The notes: generated from the letters alone by a model not told the origin. 64,000 nucleotides of DNA from Flammeovirga kamogawensis (GCF_018736065.1 NZ_CP076128.1:1364001-1428000), one strand, 5' to 3'; shown: positions 20,091 through 29,941, counted from the stretch's first letter. Translations and numbers: made by a program.

Positions 20091-20118
20091 TCTAATCTAT
20101 TTTTATGTGTGTTTTTAT

Positions 20119-21204
20119 TTATTTTATTGAGATTACATCTGAAGAACTATCATGACGTACCACATAAATTTTATCTTCTTGAGGTACTTTTAAAACTACT
20201 TCAAAACCACCTGCTACTTGATTCAATTCAGGCTGTAGTTCTTCGGAGTTATATTTCATGATTGTTTTCCAGCCTAGTTCATCAAAAGTTTTGGCATAAA
20301 CCCTGTGCTCGTACCAATATTTTTTCTGTAATCTATAAATATCAAATAATTGACGATGTAAACGTTCTCCTTCTGTTTCAGAGACATCTATCTTCTTTTT
20401 ATCACCTACTTTATTTTCTGTAAACTGAATATATCCCCATTGTTCTGGCATGTGCATAGCAATTTCTCCTTGTGCAGACCATACCCAATTGTATTCTGCT
20501 GCAGGCTTGCCTGTATTAGGGTCTATATGTTTTACATACTTACCGTTTTCAACATCTAAATCCCAATTCACTCTAGAAAAATTAATTCTCCACCTTCTAC
20601 CCTCTTTTGGATAAATTAGAGTAGGTTTTTCTTGCCCGATGACTTTCCAAGGAAAAGCAATTTCTAAAGTCCATTTCTCGTCTACATCAGACGGTTCGTT
20701 TAAAGTACCGTACATTTTAACTGCAGATTTTAAACCATCAATATGCCATGAGTTCATGTAAGACCCTCCATCTCTATACGGTTTAGTCATTATTAAATCC
20801 CAAACAGTATTTAATAAATTCATTTCAAACTCGTAATACATTTGTGATGATGGATTAGGATTAATAAATACCTCAAAATCATTATCATGATAAATTACAG
20901 CATCTCTCTCTGTAATTGTACTCCACAAATTGGGTTCGTGAAGTTCCGCTGAGATATATAAATACTCATCATCCCAAAGCATTTTAGCTCTTGTGTTATA
21001 TTTAGGTAAAGGTTTTTTATCTCCTTCTATATCCACAAATAAATCAGTCCATTCGGCTTTTTCCCAATCCTTTTCGTCTATAATTCCGTCAACATTAATT
21101 GGTTTAGTTGATTTATAGCACAAGTAACTTTCTGGTGTAGGGTATTCTTGCCCAAAAGATGGACTTAAAAAAGTTAAGATAAATAATGTTGATAGTAATC
21201 TCAT
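20119..21204 (-). CDS. Exported carbohydrate-binding family 9-like protein
   Basis: The protein has 361 residues from the chosen ATG, which opens a good signal peptide (MRLLSTLFILTFLSPSFGQ); the open frame extends 17 more codons upstream (21255) without one. Residues 30-235 form a CBM9-like/DOMON-like domain: PINVDGIIDEKDWEKA, then AKMLWDDEYLYISAELHEP, then YHDNDFEVFINPN and the long WRINFSRVNWD end. No catalytic module is seen in the C-terminal third. Such proteins bind sugar or substrate next to glycosidases. It is 28 bases ahead of the GHL10-like gene. Confidence 0.75.
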   Translation of the reverse strand: MRLLSTLFILTFLSPSFGQEYPTPESYLCYKSTKPINVDGIIDEKDWEKAEWTDLFVDIEGDKKPLPKYNTRAKMLWDDEYLYISAELHEPNLWSTITERDAVIYHDNDFEVFINPNPSSQMYYEFEMNLLNTVWDLIMTKPYRDGGSYMNSWHIDGLKSAVKMYGTLNEPSDVDEKWTLEIAFPWKVIGQEKPTLIYPKEGRRWRINFSRVNWDLDVENGKYVKHIDPNTGKPAAEYNWVWSAQGEIAMHMPEQWGYIQFTENKVGDKKKIDVSETEGERLHRQLFDIYRLQKKYWYEHRVYAKTFDELGWKTIMKYNSEELQPELNQVAGGFEVVLKVPQEDKIYVVRHDSSSDVISIK

Positions 21205-21277
21205 TCTGTAAAAGTATAATAGTACAAGGCGTAACTTCTGATGCAGTAAATACATTAAGAATGTTACGCCTTACTTT

Positions 21278-22705
21278 TTATTTTAATAACTCAGGGTGTT
21301 GCTGATAAACTTTATATACCAGCTCTCCAAAGAGTGTATTTGTCCAAGCAAACCAAGAACGTGTGTATTTTTTAGGATCATCTTTATGGAAAGATTCGTG
21401 CATAAAACCAGTATCGGCATGCGTTGCTTTTAGCTGATCTAAACACCATTTCATCTCTTCAGGATTTTGAGAAGTTAAGCCTTTCTGAATGATAGACATT
21501 GGCCACACATAATCAAGACCCACGTGAGGGCCACCAATTCCTTCATATTTACCTTTAAAGAAATAAGGATTACTGTCACTCCAAACAAACTTACGTGTAG
21601 CTTGGTAAAGAGGATCATTTACATCCATACAATCTAAATAAGGCATTGATAATAAACTCGGCACATTAGCATCGTCCATAAAATACTGATTACCATAACC
21701 GTCTACCTCAAAAGGTAGAATTTCTCCAAAATCTAAATGCTTTTTTACAGCATACTTTTTAAGGGCAGCTTTTACCTCTTCCGCTAAAGCGATACACTCG
21801 TCTGCAAAGGCATTGTCTTTTACAACGTTTGCGTAGATATCTGCCAGCTGCATTAAAGAAGCAACTGCAAAATAATTTGATGGAATTAAAAATGGAAGTA
21901 AAGTAGAATCATCAGAAGGTCTGAACGACGAAACAATCAATCCGCATGGTTTCATAGAAGCACCAGCTCCCCAGTTTGCCATTGTATCTTCGTACTTTTG
22001 AGTTACTCTTGAAAAAGTATAAGGTCCAACTCCATCTTTTCTTTGTTGCTCTTTAAAAGTTTTGACAATTAACCTTGTCGATTTCTGCCAAGTTTCATCA
22101 AAAATAGATGCGTCTCCTGTTTTTTTCCAATATCCATTTGCTAAACGAACCGCATAACAAAGTGAGTCAATCTCCCATTTACGCTCGTGCGTTCCTGGTT
22201 TCATGTCTGTAATATCAGTTTTTGCCCATTTCGATTTTACTGTCGGGTCTTTCTCAAATGCATTTGCATAAGGGTCTAATAAAACACACGCTGCCTGACG
22301 GTTAACCAAACCTTTTATCATCAACTTTAGATCGTCATCATCGTTTGCCAAAGGTAAATATGGCCAAACTTGAGCAGTTGAATCTCTAAGCCACATTGCA
22401 GGAATATCTCCTGTTATTACAAATGTATCTGGTCTATCACCATTCATTGTAAATTCTACTGTGGTATCTAATGTATTTGGATAACAGTTTACAAACATCC
22501 AACGTAACTCTTCGTCGCCAATTTTTTTAGCCACTTGTTTAATTACTTTTTCTACTGCTTTAGAAGTAAACTTTCGTTCTCCAACGGCAGGTCGGTGCGA
22601 TGTAAATTTATCTTGTAATAAGTCTGAAGCTAATGTACTTCCTCCTGCCATTGTTAGGCCAGAAGCAAATACGCCTGTTGTTTTAATAAAATCTCTGCGT
22701 TGCAT
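21278..22705 (-). CDS. GH125 exo-alpha-1,6-mannosidase
   Basis: This 475-residue protein has a Tat leader (MQRRDFIKTTG). The body is a single (alpha/alpha)6 barrel of the GH125 (formerly DUF1237) family: RWMFVNCYPNTLDTTV (68-83), TGDIPAMWLRDSTAQVWPYLPL (98-119), WEIDSLCYAVRLANGYW, and GPHVGLDYVWPMSI near 400. Known members are metal-independent, inverting exo-mannosidases that remove alpha-1,6-linked mannose. Together with GH92 and GH2 it can take an oligomannose glycan to its chitobiose core. It lies 22 bases after the beta-mannosidase gene. Confidence 0.92.
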   Translation of the reverse strand: MQRRDFIKTTGVFASGLTMAGGSTLASDLLQDKFTSHRPAVGERKFTSKAVEKVIKQVAKKIGDEELRWMFVNCYPNTLDTTVEFTMNGDRPDTFVITGDIPAMWLRDSTAQVWPYLPLANDDDDLKLMIKGLVNRQAACVLLDPYANAFEKDPTVKSKWAKTDITDMKPGTHERKWEIDSLCYAVRLANGYWKKTGDASIFDETWQKSTRLIVKTFKEQQRKDGVGPYTFSRVTQKYEDTMANWGAGASMKPCGLIVSSFRPSDDSTLLPFLIPSNYFAVASLMQLADIYANVVKDNAFADECIALAEEVKAALKKYAVKKHLDFGEILPFEVDGYGNQYFMDDANVPSLLSMPYLDCMDVNDPLYQATRKFVWSDSNPYFFKGKYEGIGGPHVGLDYVWPMSIIQKGLTSQNPEEMKWCLDQLKATHADTGFMHESFHKDDPKKYTRSWFAWTNTLFGELVYKVYQQHPELLK

Positions 22706-22727
22706 TTTAGTATATGATAAGGGGTAG

Positions 22728-25322
22728 TTATTTTAAATTATTTAGGCACTTAACAGTTAGTACTTTCTTTAGTTCGGTAGCTGTTAACTCTGTACGTGTT
22801 ACTGTTATGTATTTTTCCATTCTTGTAGGTAAATGGAAATAATTATCAGAAAAATGAGCTACTGCATCTCCTTCGATAGTTAAGGCTACACTCTCTGTAA
22901 ATACATCAGATGATAACTTAATAAAAAGCTGACCATCTTCTTCTATAACATCTGTACTAATTGTGGCTTGTGGTAATTTCTGATCTTTAGGTTTAACAAA
23001 GAATGCATAATTATGCGCATCATTACGTCCTGATTCTTCTACAGAACGTAAAATCATATACATTCCTTTTCTTTCTTTTAAAGTAGATTTTCGACCTAAA
23101 ATTTCTGTAAGTGATGTTTCAAGTACAACTTTACTTTCGTTACCTCCAATTTCTATTGGGTAGCGTTTTGTTGCTAAAGTCTCTCCTTTAAAAGTTCTCC
23201 ATTCTACTTCTAATGTTGATTTTCTTGACGACCATTCGTCATTTACTAACCACACCTTAAGTTGTTCTCCTTCTATATCAGATGATAATATTTGAGGTCT
23301 AAACGCTCTTTCTACAGCATAATGTAATGCCTTCCACTCTCCATAATAATCAATTGATGACCACGAAGCTGCAGGCCAACAATCGTCTAATTGCCAATAC
23401 AAAGTCCCCATGCAATACGGCATTCTACGTCTGTGTGTTTCAAAACCCTGACGCATTCCATCTGCCTGTAACAACATACCAACGTACACAAAGTCTTCAA
23501 AATTAGACGGTACTTTAAAGTCTCGTTCCATATACACCTTAATCAGTCCGTTACCTGTATAACTTTTCTGATGCGTGTTCATTACATCCGTTTCTAAACC
23601 CCAATCTTCTTCAATTGTAAATTTCTTTATTGCTTTAAAAGATGGGAACGCTTGGAAGCCATACTCACTCATGAAACGAGGTACGTATTCTTTAAAGCTT
23701 TCGAATGGATATTTTCCATGCCATACACCCCAGAAGTGATTATCTCCTTTTGAGAAATCTTCTAACTTACCCCAATTTGATATTGGAGATGATGGGAAAT
23801 AAAAACGTCCTTTATCGTAAGTCTTGACCATTTCTGGTAGTACTTCTTTAAACAACCTATTGTAATCTGCTACTAATTGGTCTTGTACTTCTTTGCTCCA
23901 ACCGTAAGAATCTTGCCATCCCCAATTGTCCCAAGCTACACCAACTTCGTTATTACCACACCAAAGTGCTAAAGAAGGACGATTTCTTAAACGTTTAATA
24001 TTGTATTCTGCTTCAGCTTTAACCTTCTTAATAAAATCTTTATCACCTGGGTAAAGTGTACAAGCAAACATAAAATCTTGCCATACCAAAAGTCCTTTTT
24101 CATCACACTGATCATAGAAATAGTCACTTTCGTAAATTCCTCCGCCCCAAATACGCACCATGTTCATGTGCACACTTGTCATACTTTCTATCATCCAATC
24201 GTAACGTTCTTTCGTTACAGATGGCAAGAAGCTATCTTGTGGAATATAATTTACCCCTTTCATAAATACGGGCTGACCATTGACTTTTACAAAGAAACTT
24301 TCTCCTAAACTATCTGGCTCATTAATAAGCTCTACAGTTCTTAAACCAATCTTCTCTATCTTCTGATCAACAATTTCATCTCCAACCATTAAATCAGTTG
24401 AAATTGCATATCTACGCTGTTCTCCTAAACCATTTGGCCACCATCTTTCTGGTTGATCAATTGTAGCTTGAAGTGTAATACTATTTTTTCCTTTTTCTAA
24501 GCTAATGTCTTTTTTATCTGATGAAAATGTATGCTCATCCGCTTTTAATCTGATTTTAGCAGTAGTTTTTTGATCTGAATAGATCTCAACCGTAGCTGTT
24601 AATTCTGCCTTCTGATCTGTAAGAGAAACTTGTTGAATATAAACATCTTCAATTTTCGCTGTTTTCCAAACCATCAAGTTGATGTTTCTCCATATCCCAG
24701 ATGTTACGAAACGAGGGCCCCAATCCCATCCAAAAGAATAAGGTGCTTTACGAGAATAAATACTGTATTTTTCTGCCCTTGCATCGTTATCTGCAGGGTA
24801 TTCATAACCGGCCTTATCTCTTAAAGGCTTTGTCATTTTTATAGGCGAGTGGAAATAAACTTCTAACGTATTTCCTTTTTCTTTTAATAATGATGTTACT
24901 TCTTTTTCATAGCCCACAAACATATTATCAGCAGACAATATCTTTTTGCCATTTAAAGTTACATCAGCATATGTATCTAATCCTTCAAATTGTAAAGAAA
25001 ATCTATTTTTTTCTATTACAGAAACAGGAGCATCGAAGGTAGTTTTATATACCCAATCCTCCTCTTCTATCCATTGTAAGTCTTTTTCATTCTGACGATA
25101 AAATGGATCTTCAATAAGTTTATTAGCAAATAAGTCGGTATGTACCACTCCAGGTACAGTAGCTGGGTACCATTGTTTTTTGGAAGCCTGTTTAAACTCC
25201 CAATTATTATTTATTGGAAATAGTTTTTTGGCGTTAGATGTATCCATCCAATCTTCTGTACAACCTACTGTTAATACGGAAAATAATACGAGAATAAAAT
25301 TCTTAAAATTGATAGTCTTCAT
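22728..25322 (-). CDS. GH2 beta-mannosidase, lipoprotein
   Basis: The protein has 864 residues from the ATG at 25322, which opens a lipoprotein signal ending in LTVGC (Cys21); the frame is open 17 codons further up but without a signal. Order: jelly-roll sugar-binding domain (to about 200), immunoglobulin-like domain, TIM barrel (about 315-620), C-terminal beta domains. The acid-base Glu lies in LWCGNNEVGVAWDNW and the nucleophile Glu in RFMSEYGFQAFPS, both as in bacterial beta-mannosidases. It should cleave the single Man-beta-1,4-GlcNAc link of the N-glycan core. A hairpin separates it from the PNGase gene upstream, so it may have its own promoter. Confidence 0.92.
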   Translation of the reverse strand: MKTINFKNFILVLFSVLTVGCTEDWMDTSNAKKLFPINNNWEFKQASKKQWYPATVPGVVHTDLFANKLIEDPFYRQNEKDLQWIEEEDWVYKTTFDAPVSVIEKNRFSLQFEGLDTYADVTLNGKKILSADNMFVGYEKEVTSLLKEKGNTLEVYFHSPIKMTKPLRDKAGYEYPADNDARAEKYSIYSRKAPYSFGWDWGPRFVTSGIWRNINLMVWKTAKIEDVYIQQVSLTDQKAELTATVEIYSDQKTTAKIRLKADEHTFSSDKKDISLEKGKNSITLQATIDQPERWWPNGLGEQRRYAISTDLMVGDEIVDQKIEKIGLRTVELINEPDSLGESFFVKVNGQPVFMKGVNYIPQDSFLPSVTKERYDWMIESMTSVHMNMVRIWGGGIYESDYFYDQCDEKGLLVWQDFMFACTLYPGDKDFIKKVKAEAEYNIKRLRNRPSLALWCGNNEVGVAWDNWGWQDSYGWSKEVQDQLVADYNRLFKEVLPEMVKTYDKGRFYFPSSPISNWGKLEDFSKGDNHFWGVWHGKYPFESFKEYVPRFMSEYGFQAFPSFKAIKKFTIEEDWGLETDVMNTHQKSYTGNGLIKVYMERDFKVPSNFEDFVYVGMLLQADGMRQGFETHRRRMPYCMGTLYWQLDDCWPAASWSSIDYYGEWKALHYAVERAFRPQILSSDIEGEQLKVWLVNDEWSSRKSTLEVEWRTFKGETLATKRYPIEIGGNESKVVLETSLTEILGRKSTLKERKGMYMILRSVEESGRNDAHNYAFFVKPKDQKLPQATISTDVIEEDGQLFIKLSSDVFTESVALTIEGDAVAHFSDNYFHLPTRMEKYITVTRTELTATELKKVLTVKCLNNLK

Positions 25323-25364
25323 ACTTTTGATAATCGTGCGTTCTTTCACCCAAATTCGAATAAT

Positions 25365-25402
25365 AAAAACCATCCGCCAAGTATTTTCGACAGATGGTTT
25401 TT
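25365..25402 (-). terminator. Hairpin terminator after the PNGase F-like gene
   Basis: AAAAACCATC (25365-25374) pairs with GATGGTTTTT (25393-25402), with T-rich flanks on the minus strand. Confidence 0.75.
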
Positions 25403-25407
25403 ATCGC

Positions 25408-26652
25408 TTAATTCAACTCACCGAATAAGTAGGCAGATACAAACCAGAAATTTTGATGGTCTCCCTCTAATTTCTGAGCTGTAGGCATACTTACTGTTAT
25501 TTTATGTTTCCCAGTAACCTTATCCATAGGAACAATTACTGGAGGAACATCAGAACCAGGGCACCAGTTTGATCTAGAATAATCTGATGATGCAATAGGT
25601 TCTTCAACTTCTTTTTTCTCATATCTTCCTTTTTTGAAATCAATGTAAGCTACTTCTCTTTTCTCTAACCAAACACCTGATGTTGGGTTAAATCTTCTGA
25701 AAGAAGCACAGTCTGTTCTCCAAGGAACAAATTGATAAAAAGGAGTATCGTCTAACTTGATAATATTTTCAGTTTCAACAAACTCATCACCTCCACTATG
25801 TCCACCATGGCCAGTAGTAATGTAGGCTAAGTTTACATTTTTAGCATTTGTAGGTATTGTAACTTCTGTTCCTACATCTGCACGCTGAAATTTATCACAA
25901 CCTCTTTGTGGAGGAATATATCTTACAGAATTTAATACCGGTGCTACCCAACGCTTTTTAGCTGGAGCATACGCATTTTCTGATTCATCAAAACGTATTT
26001 TTACATCTACGTTATATCCTTCTTTAGTCCAAGTATCAATATGTACACCAACATATACTTCACCTTCTAAAAGAGGTAATAATTGTGTAATATCTTGTTT
26101 CCACATTGCTTTTTTAGCCCAACCATCAATATACACAGGCATACGGTTAGGGTATTTTGCAGTATCACGTTCAGAGTAAAAACCAACTCCAAAAGGAGTC
26201 ATGAAACGCATTAATTCTGTTGCTGGTGTAAATTCACCTTCAGGAATCATACCCGGATAACTATCTGTTGCTTCAGCATCTTCTGTGTTCTTTAAAACGT
26301 ACTCCCCTTTAGCTACGCTTAATAAGTTTGCACTGTTTGTTGGCATCACAAAAACAGAACCCGATTTATCCCATCTATCTCCAGCAGAAGTTTCTTCTAC
26401 TATAATTGTTACTTTAGTATCTCTTTCAAACTTAGGTATAGAGATCTTACGTAACATAATTCTGCCAGATTCAATATAAAATGGCTCAGAATCACTTTCT
26501 TTAATACCGTCTTTCGTTAAATCTGGATCAAAATATAAATGTTGTTGATCGAAAACGTGGTAGACCTTATCTCCTATTGCAGGAATTTCTTTTGGTCCAC
26601 AACTAACTACTAAAAATGTTAGTGAGAGCAAGTAAATGATTTGCTTTTTCAT
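25408..26652 (-). CDS. PNGase F-like peptide:N-glycosidase, lipoprotein
   Basis: This 414-residue protein has a lipobox ending at Cys18 (LVVSC). From about residue 60 it aligns by motif with the two jelly-roll domains of Elizabethkingia PNGase F. GDRWDKSGSVFV (91-102) matches its EWDRYANVYV, so Asp95 corresponds to catalytic Asp60. HIDTWTKEGYNVDV (204-217) matches TETWLAKGREYSVD, but the Glu118 position is Asp206. GDE290 fits the Glu206 site, and SNWCPGSDVPP (361-371) matches AGWCPGMAVPT. The enzyme should free whole N-glycans from Asn. The N-terminal 40 or so residues have no counterpart that I know. It follows cutC by 15 bases and leads into the exo-mannosidases. Confidence 0.85.
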   Translation of the reverse strand: MKKQIIYLLSLTFLVVSCGPKEIPAIGDKVYHVFDQQHLYFDPDLTKDGIKESDSEPFYIESGRIMLRKISIPKFERDTKVTIIVEETSAGDRWDKSGSVFVMPTNSANLLSVAKGEYVLKNTEDAEATDSYPGMIPEGEFTPATELMRFMTPFGVGFYSERDTAKYPNRMPVYIDGWAKKAMWKQDITQLLPLLEGEVYVGVHIDTWTKEGYNVDVKIRFDESENAYAPAKKRWVAPVLNSVRYIPPQRGCDKFQRADVGTEVTIPTNAKNVNLAYITTGHGGHSGGDEFVETENIIKLDDTPFYQFVPWRTDCASFRRFNPTSGVWLEKREVAYIDFKKGRYEKKEVEEPIASSDYSRSNWCPGSDVPPVIVPMDKVTGKHKITVSMPTAQKLEGDHQNFWFVSAYLFGELN

Positions 26653-26667
26653 ATTCTGCTAATTCTT

Positions 26668-27405
26668 TTAAATTTGATTTTTGAGAGATTCTACTGTGTC
26701 TTTACAAGTTATTGAGCGACTATACTCAGAACCTGAACTTTCTTTGCTCATTGCTACTCCATCATTTTGGAATGTCATTTGGCTACTTACCATCTTAGAA
26801 GCAGATGAATGTACTGCTGTTACACCAGATTTTAAGATAATTTCTTTCACATTCACAGGTAAAACCCCGCTTCCTGCCATTATCTCAATTCTGTCATCAG
26901 CTTGTTCTACTAGTGCTTTCAATTCTTCAACTCCTTCTAAAGCAGTCATTTTTGCTCCAGAAGTTAACACTCTATCAACACCTAACTCAATAAGATCTTC
27001 AAGAGCCTCTTTCATGTCTCTAGTCATATCAAAAGCTCTATGGAATGTTACACCCATAGGTTTTGCAGCTTCTACAAGAACTTTGCAACGTTCTTTATCA
27101 ATTCTAGCATCTGATGTTAAAGCACCAATTACTACTCCATTCATACCAACACGTTTTGCCGTTCTGATATCCTGAAGCATTTCTGCAAATTCTAGATCTG
27201 TAAAAAAGAAGTCACCTCCTCTGGGTCTAATAATCGGATAAATATCAATCTGAACGTTTTCTCTTGCAGTAATCATCATCCCTTCACTTGGAGATGTCCC
27301 GCCTTCTAAACGTCCTCCACACAACTCTACTCTATCTGCTCCACCTTTCTCTGCGTTTATTGCAGAATCAACAGTATAAGAGCAAATTTCTAATGTCGTT
27401 TTCAT
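26668..27405 (-). CDS. CutC family TIM-barrel protein
   Basis: This 245-residue cytosolic protein has the CutC pattern throughout: LEICSYTVDSAINAEKGGADRVELCGG (5-31), EGGTSPSEGMM, then IYPIIRPRGGDFFFTDLEF, VIGALTSD, VTFHRAFDM and RVLTSGAK. The family was named for copper tolerance in E. coli, but no enzyme activity is established. Its placement between GH92 and the PNGase gene, with 15 bases to the latter, suggests a role in sugar metabolism, which is inference. No signal peptide is present, so it would act on imported product. Confidence 0.88.
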   Translation of the reverse strand: MKTTLEICSYTVDSAINAEKGGADRVELCGGRLEGGTSPSEGMMITARENVQIDIYPIIRPRGGDFFFTDLEFAEMLQDIRTAKRVGMNGVVIGALTSDARIDKERCKVLVEAAKPMGVTFHRAFDMTRDMKEALEDLIELGVDRVLTSGAKMTALEGVEELKALVEQADDRIEIMAGSGVLPVNVKEIILKSGVTAVHSSASKMVSSQMTFQNDGVAMSKESSGSEYSRSITCKDTVESLKNQI

Positions 27406-27459
27406 CGTTAATCAATTAAAGGGAGAGTATGAATCAACTCTCCCAATGTTATTCTCTTC

Positions 27460-29721
27460 TTAAATCTTATTTGACGGAGGAGGTGTATTTACCCCCAACT
27501 CTTTATTAGGTTTATCAGACATTTCGAAGATTAGTGTACCACCATCCATAATTTCTTTATGCTTGATGTATAACCTATCTAATGCCTTTCCATTTAAAGT
27601 AACTGACTTAATGTAAATGTTCTTTTTACTTACATCTTTTGCTTCTACTTTAAACACTTTTCCATTTGATGTATTTATTTCGGCTTCTTCAAATATTGGG
27701 CTACCAAAAGCGTAAATTCCTTGCGCTGGGTTAACAGGATAGAATCCAAGACTACTAAATACATACCAAGCAGACATTTGACCACAGTCCTCATTACCAG
27801 AAATACCTTCTGGAGTGTTATCGTACTGTGTTTCTAATATCTCTCTTACTTTTTCTTGTGTTTTCCAAGGAGCACCTGCATAATCATATAAATACGCAAT
27901 GTGATGACTTGGTTCATTTCCATGAGCATATTGTCCAATTAATCCTGAGATATCTGGGGAAACATTATCTCCTGTTAATTCAGAAGATGCTGTAAATAAC
28001 TCATCTAACTTTGCAACAAATGCTTCTTTTGAAGGAAATAAATCAATTAACCCTTGAACATCTTGTAAAACAAACCAACTATGTTGATATGCATTACCTT
28101 CTGTATAATCTGTATTTTCTCTGTGGTTTGCTTCTGCTGGATCAAATGGCAATCTAAATTTGCCGTTTGTTAAGCGACCACGCATAAACTCAGTTTCTTT
28201 ATCAAAAAGAGGTTTATATCCTTCTGATCTTTTCATGTATTCTTGGTATGCTTTTTCATTTCCAATATGTTTTGCTACTTGAGCAATACACCAGTCATCG
28301 TAAGCATATTCTAATGTTTTTGTTACAGATTCCCCTCCTTTATCAGAAGGTATAAATCCATATTTCTTATACATTTTCAAGTCTCGTGCATCTTGTAAAG
28401 ATGTAGCTTTCATTGCCTCAAAAACTCTATTTGCATCTATTCCTTTGATGTTTTTTAAAACGGCATCTGCCAAAACAGGCATTGCATGGTATCCTGTCAT
28501 ACAATTGGTTTCATTACCAGCTAAAGACCATACAGGAAGAATTCCCGTTTCATCATAATGTGCTAACATCGTATTGATAAAATCAGCATTCCTTTTTTGT
28601 GATTCTATAATAGTAGACAGTGGATGAACAGCTCTAAATGTATCCCAAAGAGAGAAAGTACTGTAATATGTAAATCCTTCTGCTTTATGAATTTTATGAT
28701 CTGCTCCTTTATACTCTCCCAATGCATCTGAATGTGTTACAGGTGCAATTTTAGAATGATACAATGCCGTATAGAATATTTCACGTGCTTTTTTATCTTT
28801 AGTCGTCACTTTTATTTGCTTCAATGCTTTTTCCCAAATAGTTGATGCAGCCTGACGTTTTAAATCAAATGAATAACCTTTAGCTTCTTGCTCTAAAGCT
28901 ACATGTGCTCCTTCTACAGATACAGAAGAAATACCCATTGCTGCTGTTACTTGATTTTGATTATCAACCCCATCAAAAACAACTTGAGCAATTAAACGGT
29001 TCCCACTTTTCTCTATCTTAATATCTTTTATATCTCTTGAGAAATTCATCTCAAAGTAAACTCTTTGGTCTTCCGCCCATCCTTTAGACAAACGTTTACC
29101 AATAATTGTATTTTTCCCTTTTTCTGAAAGTGCTGTTTCTGTTACACCATCCCAGTTAGTTGCGTACCCTAAATTAATAATCATAGAAGGTGCTTTAGCA
29201 TTAGCAGGGTAAGTCCATCTATGAAAACCTACACGCAAACCTGTTGTCATTTCTGCTCTAATACCACTATTCTCTAATGTAACAGCATAATAACCAGGGT
29301 GAGCTATTTCTGTATCATGAGTATATTTTTCTGTATAAGTTAATTTAGCTCTATCGTTTTCTTTTGGATCTAAGGTATGCTCTTTATCTGTTGGTAAGAT
29401 AATTAAATCATTAAGGTCGCCAATACCTGTACCACTTAAATGTAAATGTCCAAAACCAACTAAAAGTGAATCTGAAATATGATAACCAGAGACCCAATCC
29501 CAACCACTTACACCATTTACAGGGCTACATTGTACACCACCATAAGGCAAAGTTGCTCCTGGAAAAGTATGACCATGTTCTCCTGTTCCAATAAATGGAT
29601 CAACATAATCGACTAATTTTTCTGTTTCTGCCTCTTTCGGCATTTCTGTCTGACAACTTAACAACGCTGATCCCATTGCTAGTACAGTCAAACTTTTTTT
29701 AATGTAATTGATTGTTGACAC
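27460..29721 (-). CDS. GH92 alpha-mannosidase, lipoprotein
   Basis: The protein has 753 residues from a GTG at 29721, which gives a lipoprotein signal (STINYIKKSLTVLAMG to LLSC). The longest frame begins with ATG at 29802, but it lacks a signal and would overlap the operator-like repeats at 29805-29836. GH92 motifs: DYVDPFIGTGEHGHTFPGATLPYG, LLVGFGHLHLSGTG, SLWDTFRAVHPL, HGNEPSHHIAYLY and GNEDCGQMSAWYVFSSLGFYP. The family is calcium-dependent and inverting. It mostly cleaves alpha-1,2- or alpha-1,3-mannose; the exact linkage cannot be fixed by eye. It heads a GH92-cutC-PNGase unit. A weak hairpin (27421-27444) follows. Confidence 0.9.
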   Translation of the reverse strand: MSTINYIKKSLTVLAMGSALLSCQTEMPKEAETEKLVDYVDPFIGTGEHGHTFPGATLPYGGVQCSPVNGVSGWDWVSGYHISDSLLVGFGHLHLSGTGIGDLNDLIILPTDKEHTLDPKENDRAKLTYTEKYTHDTEIAHPGYYAVTLENSGIRAEMTTGLRVGFHRWTYPANAKAPSMIINLGYATNWDGVTETALSEKGKNTIIGKRLSKGWAEDQRVYFEMNFSRDIKDIKIEKSGNRLIAQVVFDGVDNQNQVTAAMGISSVSVEGAHVALEQEAKGYSFDLKRQAASTIWEKALKQIKVTTKDKKAREIFYTALYHSKIAPVTHSDALGEYKGADHKIHKAEGFTYYSTFSLWDTFRAVHPLSTIIESQKRNADFINTMLAHYDETGILPVWSLAGNETNCMTGYHAMPVLADAVLKNIKGIDANRVFEAMKATSLQDARDLKMYKKYGFIPSDKGGESVTKTLEYAYDDWCIAQVAKHIGNEKAYQEYMKRSEGYKPLFDKETEFMRGRLTNGKFRLPFDPAEANHRENTDYTEGNAYQHSWFVLQDVQGLIDLFPSKEAFVAKLDELFTASSELTGDNVSPDISGLIGQYAHGNEPSHHIAYLYDYAGAPWKTQEKVREILETQYDNTPEGISGNEDCGQMSAWYVFSSLGFYPVNPAQGIYAFGSPIFEEAEINTSNGKVFKVEAKDVSKKNIYIKSVTLNGKALDRLYIKHKEIMDGGTLIFEMSDKPNKELGVNTPPPSNKI

Positions 29722-29804
29722 GGTTAATAAATTTAAGTAAGGTTCCTTGTAGATTAATAGTATAATAAGTGTTTCATCTACGACAAAAATAATAAATATC
29801 ACTC

Positions 29805-29836
29805 ACATTCACGCAAACAAACATGCATAAACATGC
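29805..29836. promoter_or_regulatory. Candidate DeoR-family operator upstream of GH92
   Basis: Direct repeats ACATTCACGC (29805), ACAAACATGC (29817) and ATAAACATGC (29827) share the consensus AYRAACAYGC with the repeats upstream of the deoR gene. The last two are tandem at exactly ten bases, one helical turn. The site lies about 85-115 bases before the GTG start of GH92. Confidence 0.55.
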
Positions 29837-29941
29837 AGTTTTTCTGCTAACTTATGTAAACAAGAATAAATACATTCTTAACTATGCTTATTTAAAGTCT
29901 TTTTAGTAATGAAACAAGAAAATACAAAGATGTATAAAAGC

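Noticed and set aside
26681-27175. 164-codon open frame on the plus strand
   Set aside because: It lies fully antisense to cutC, whose protein matches its family end to end. The translation has no recognisable motif.
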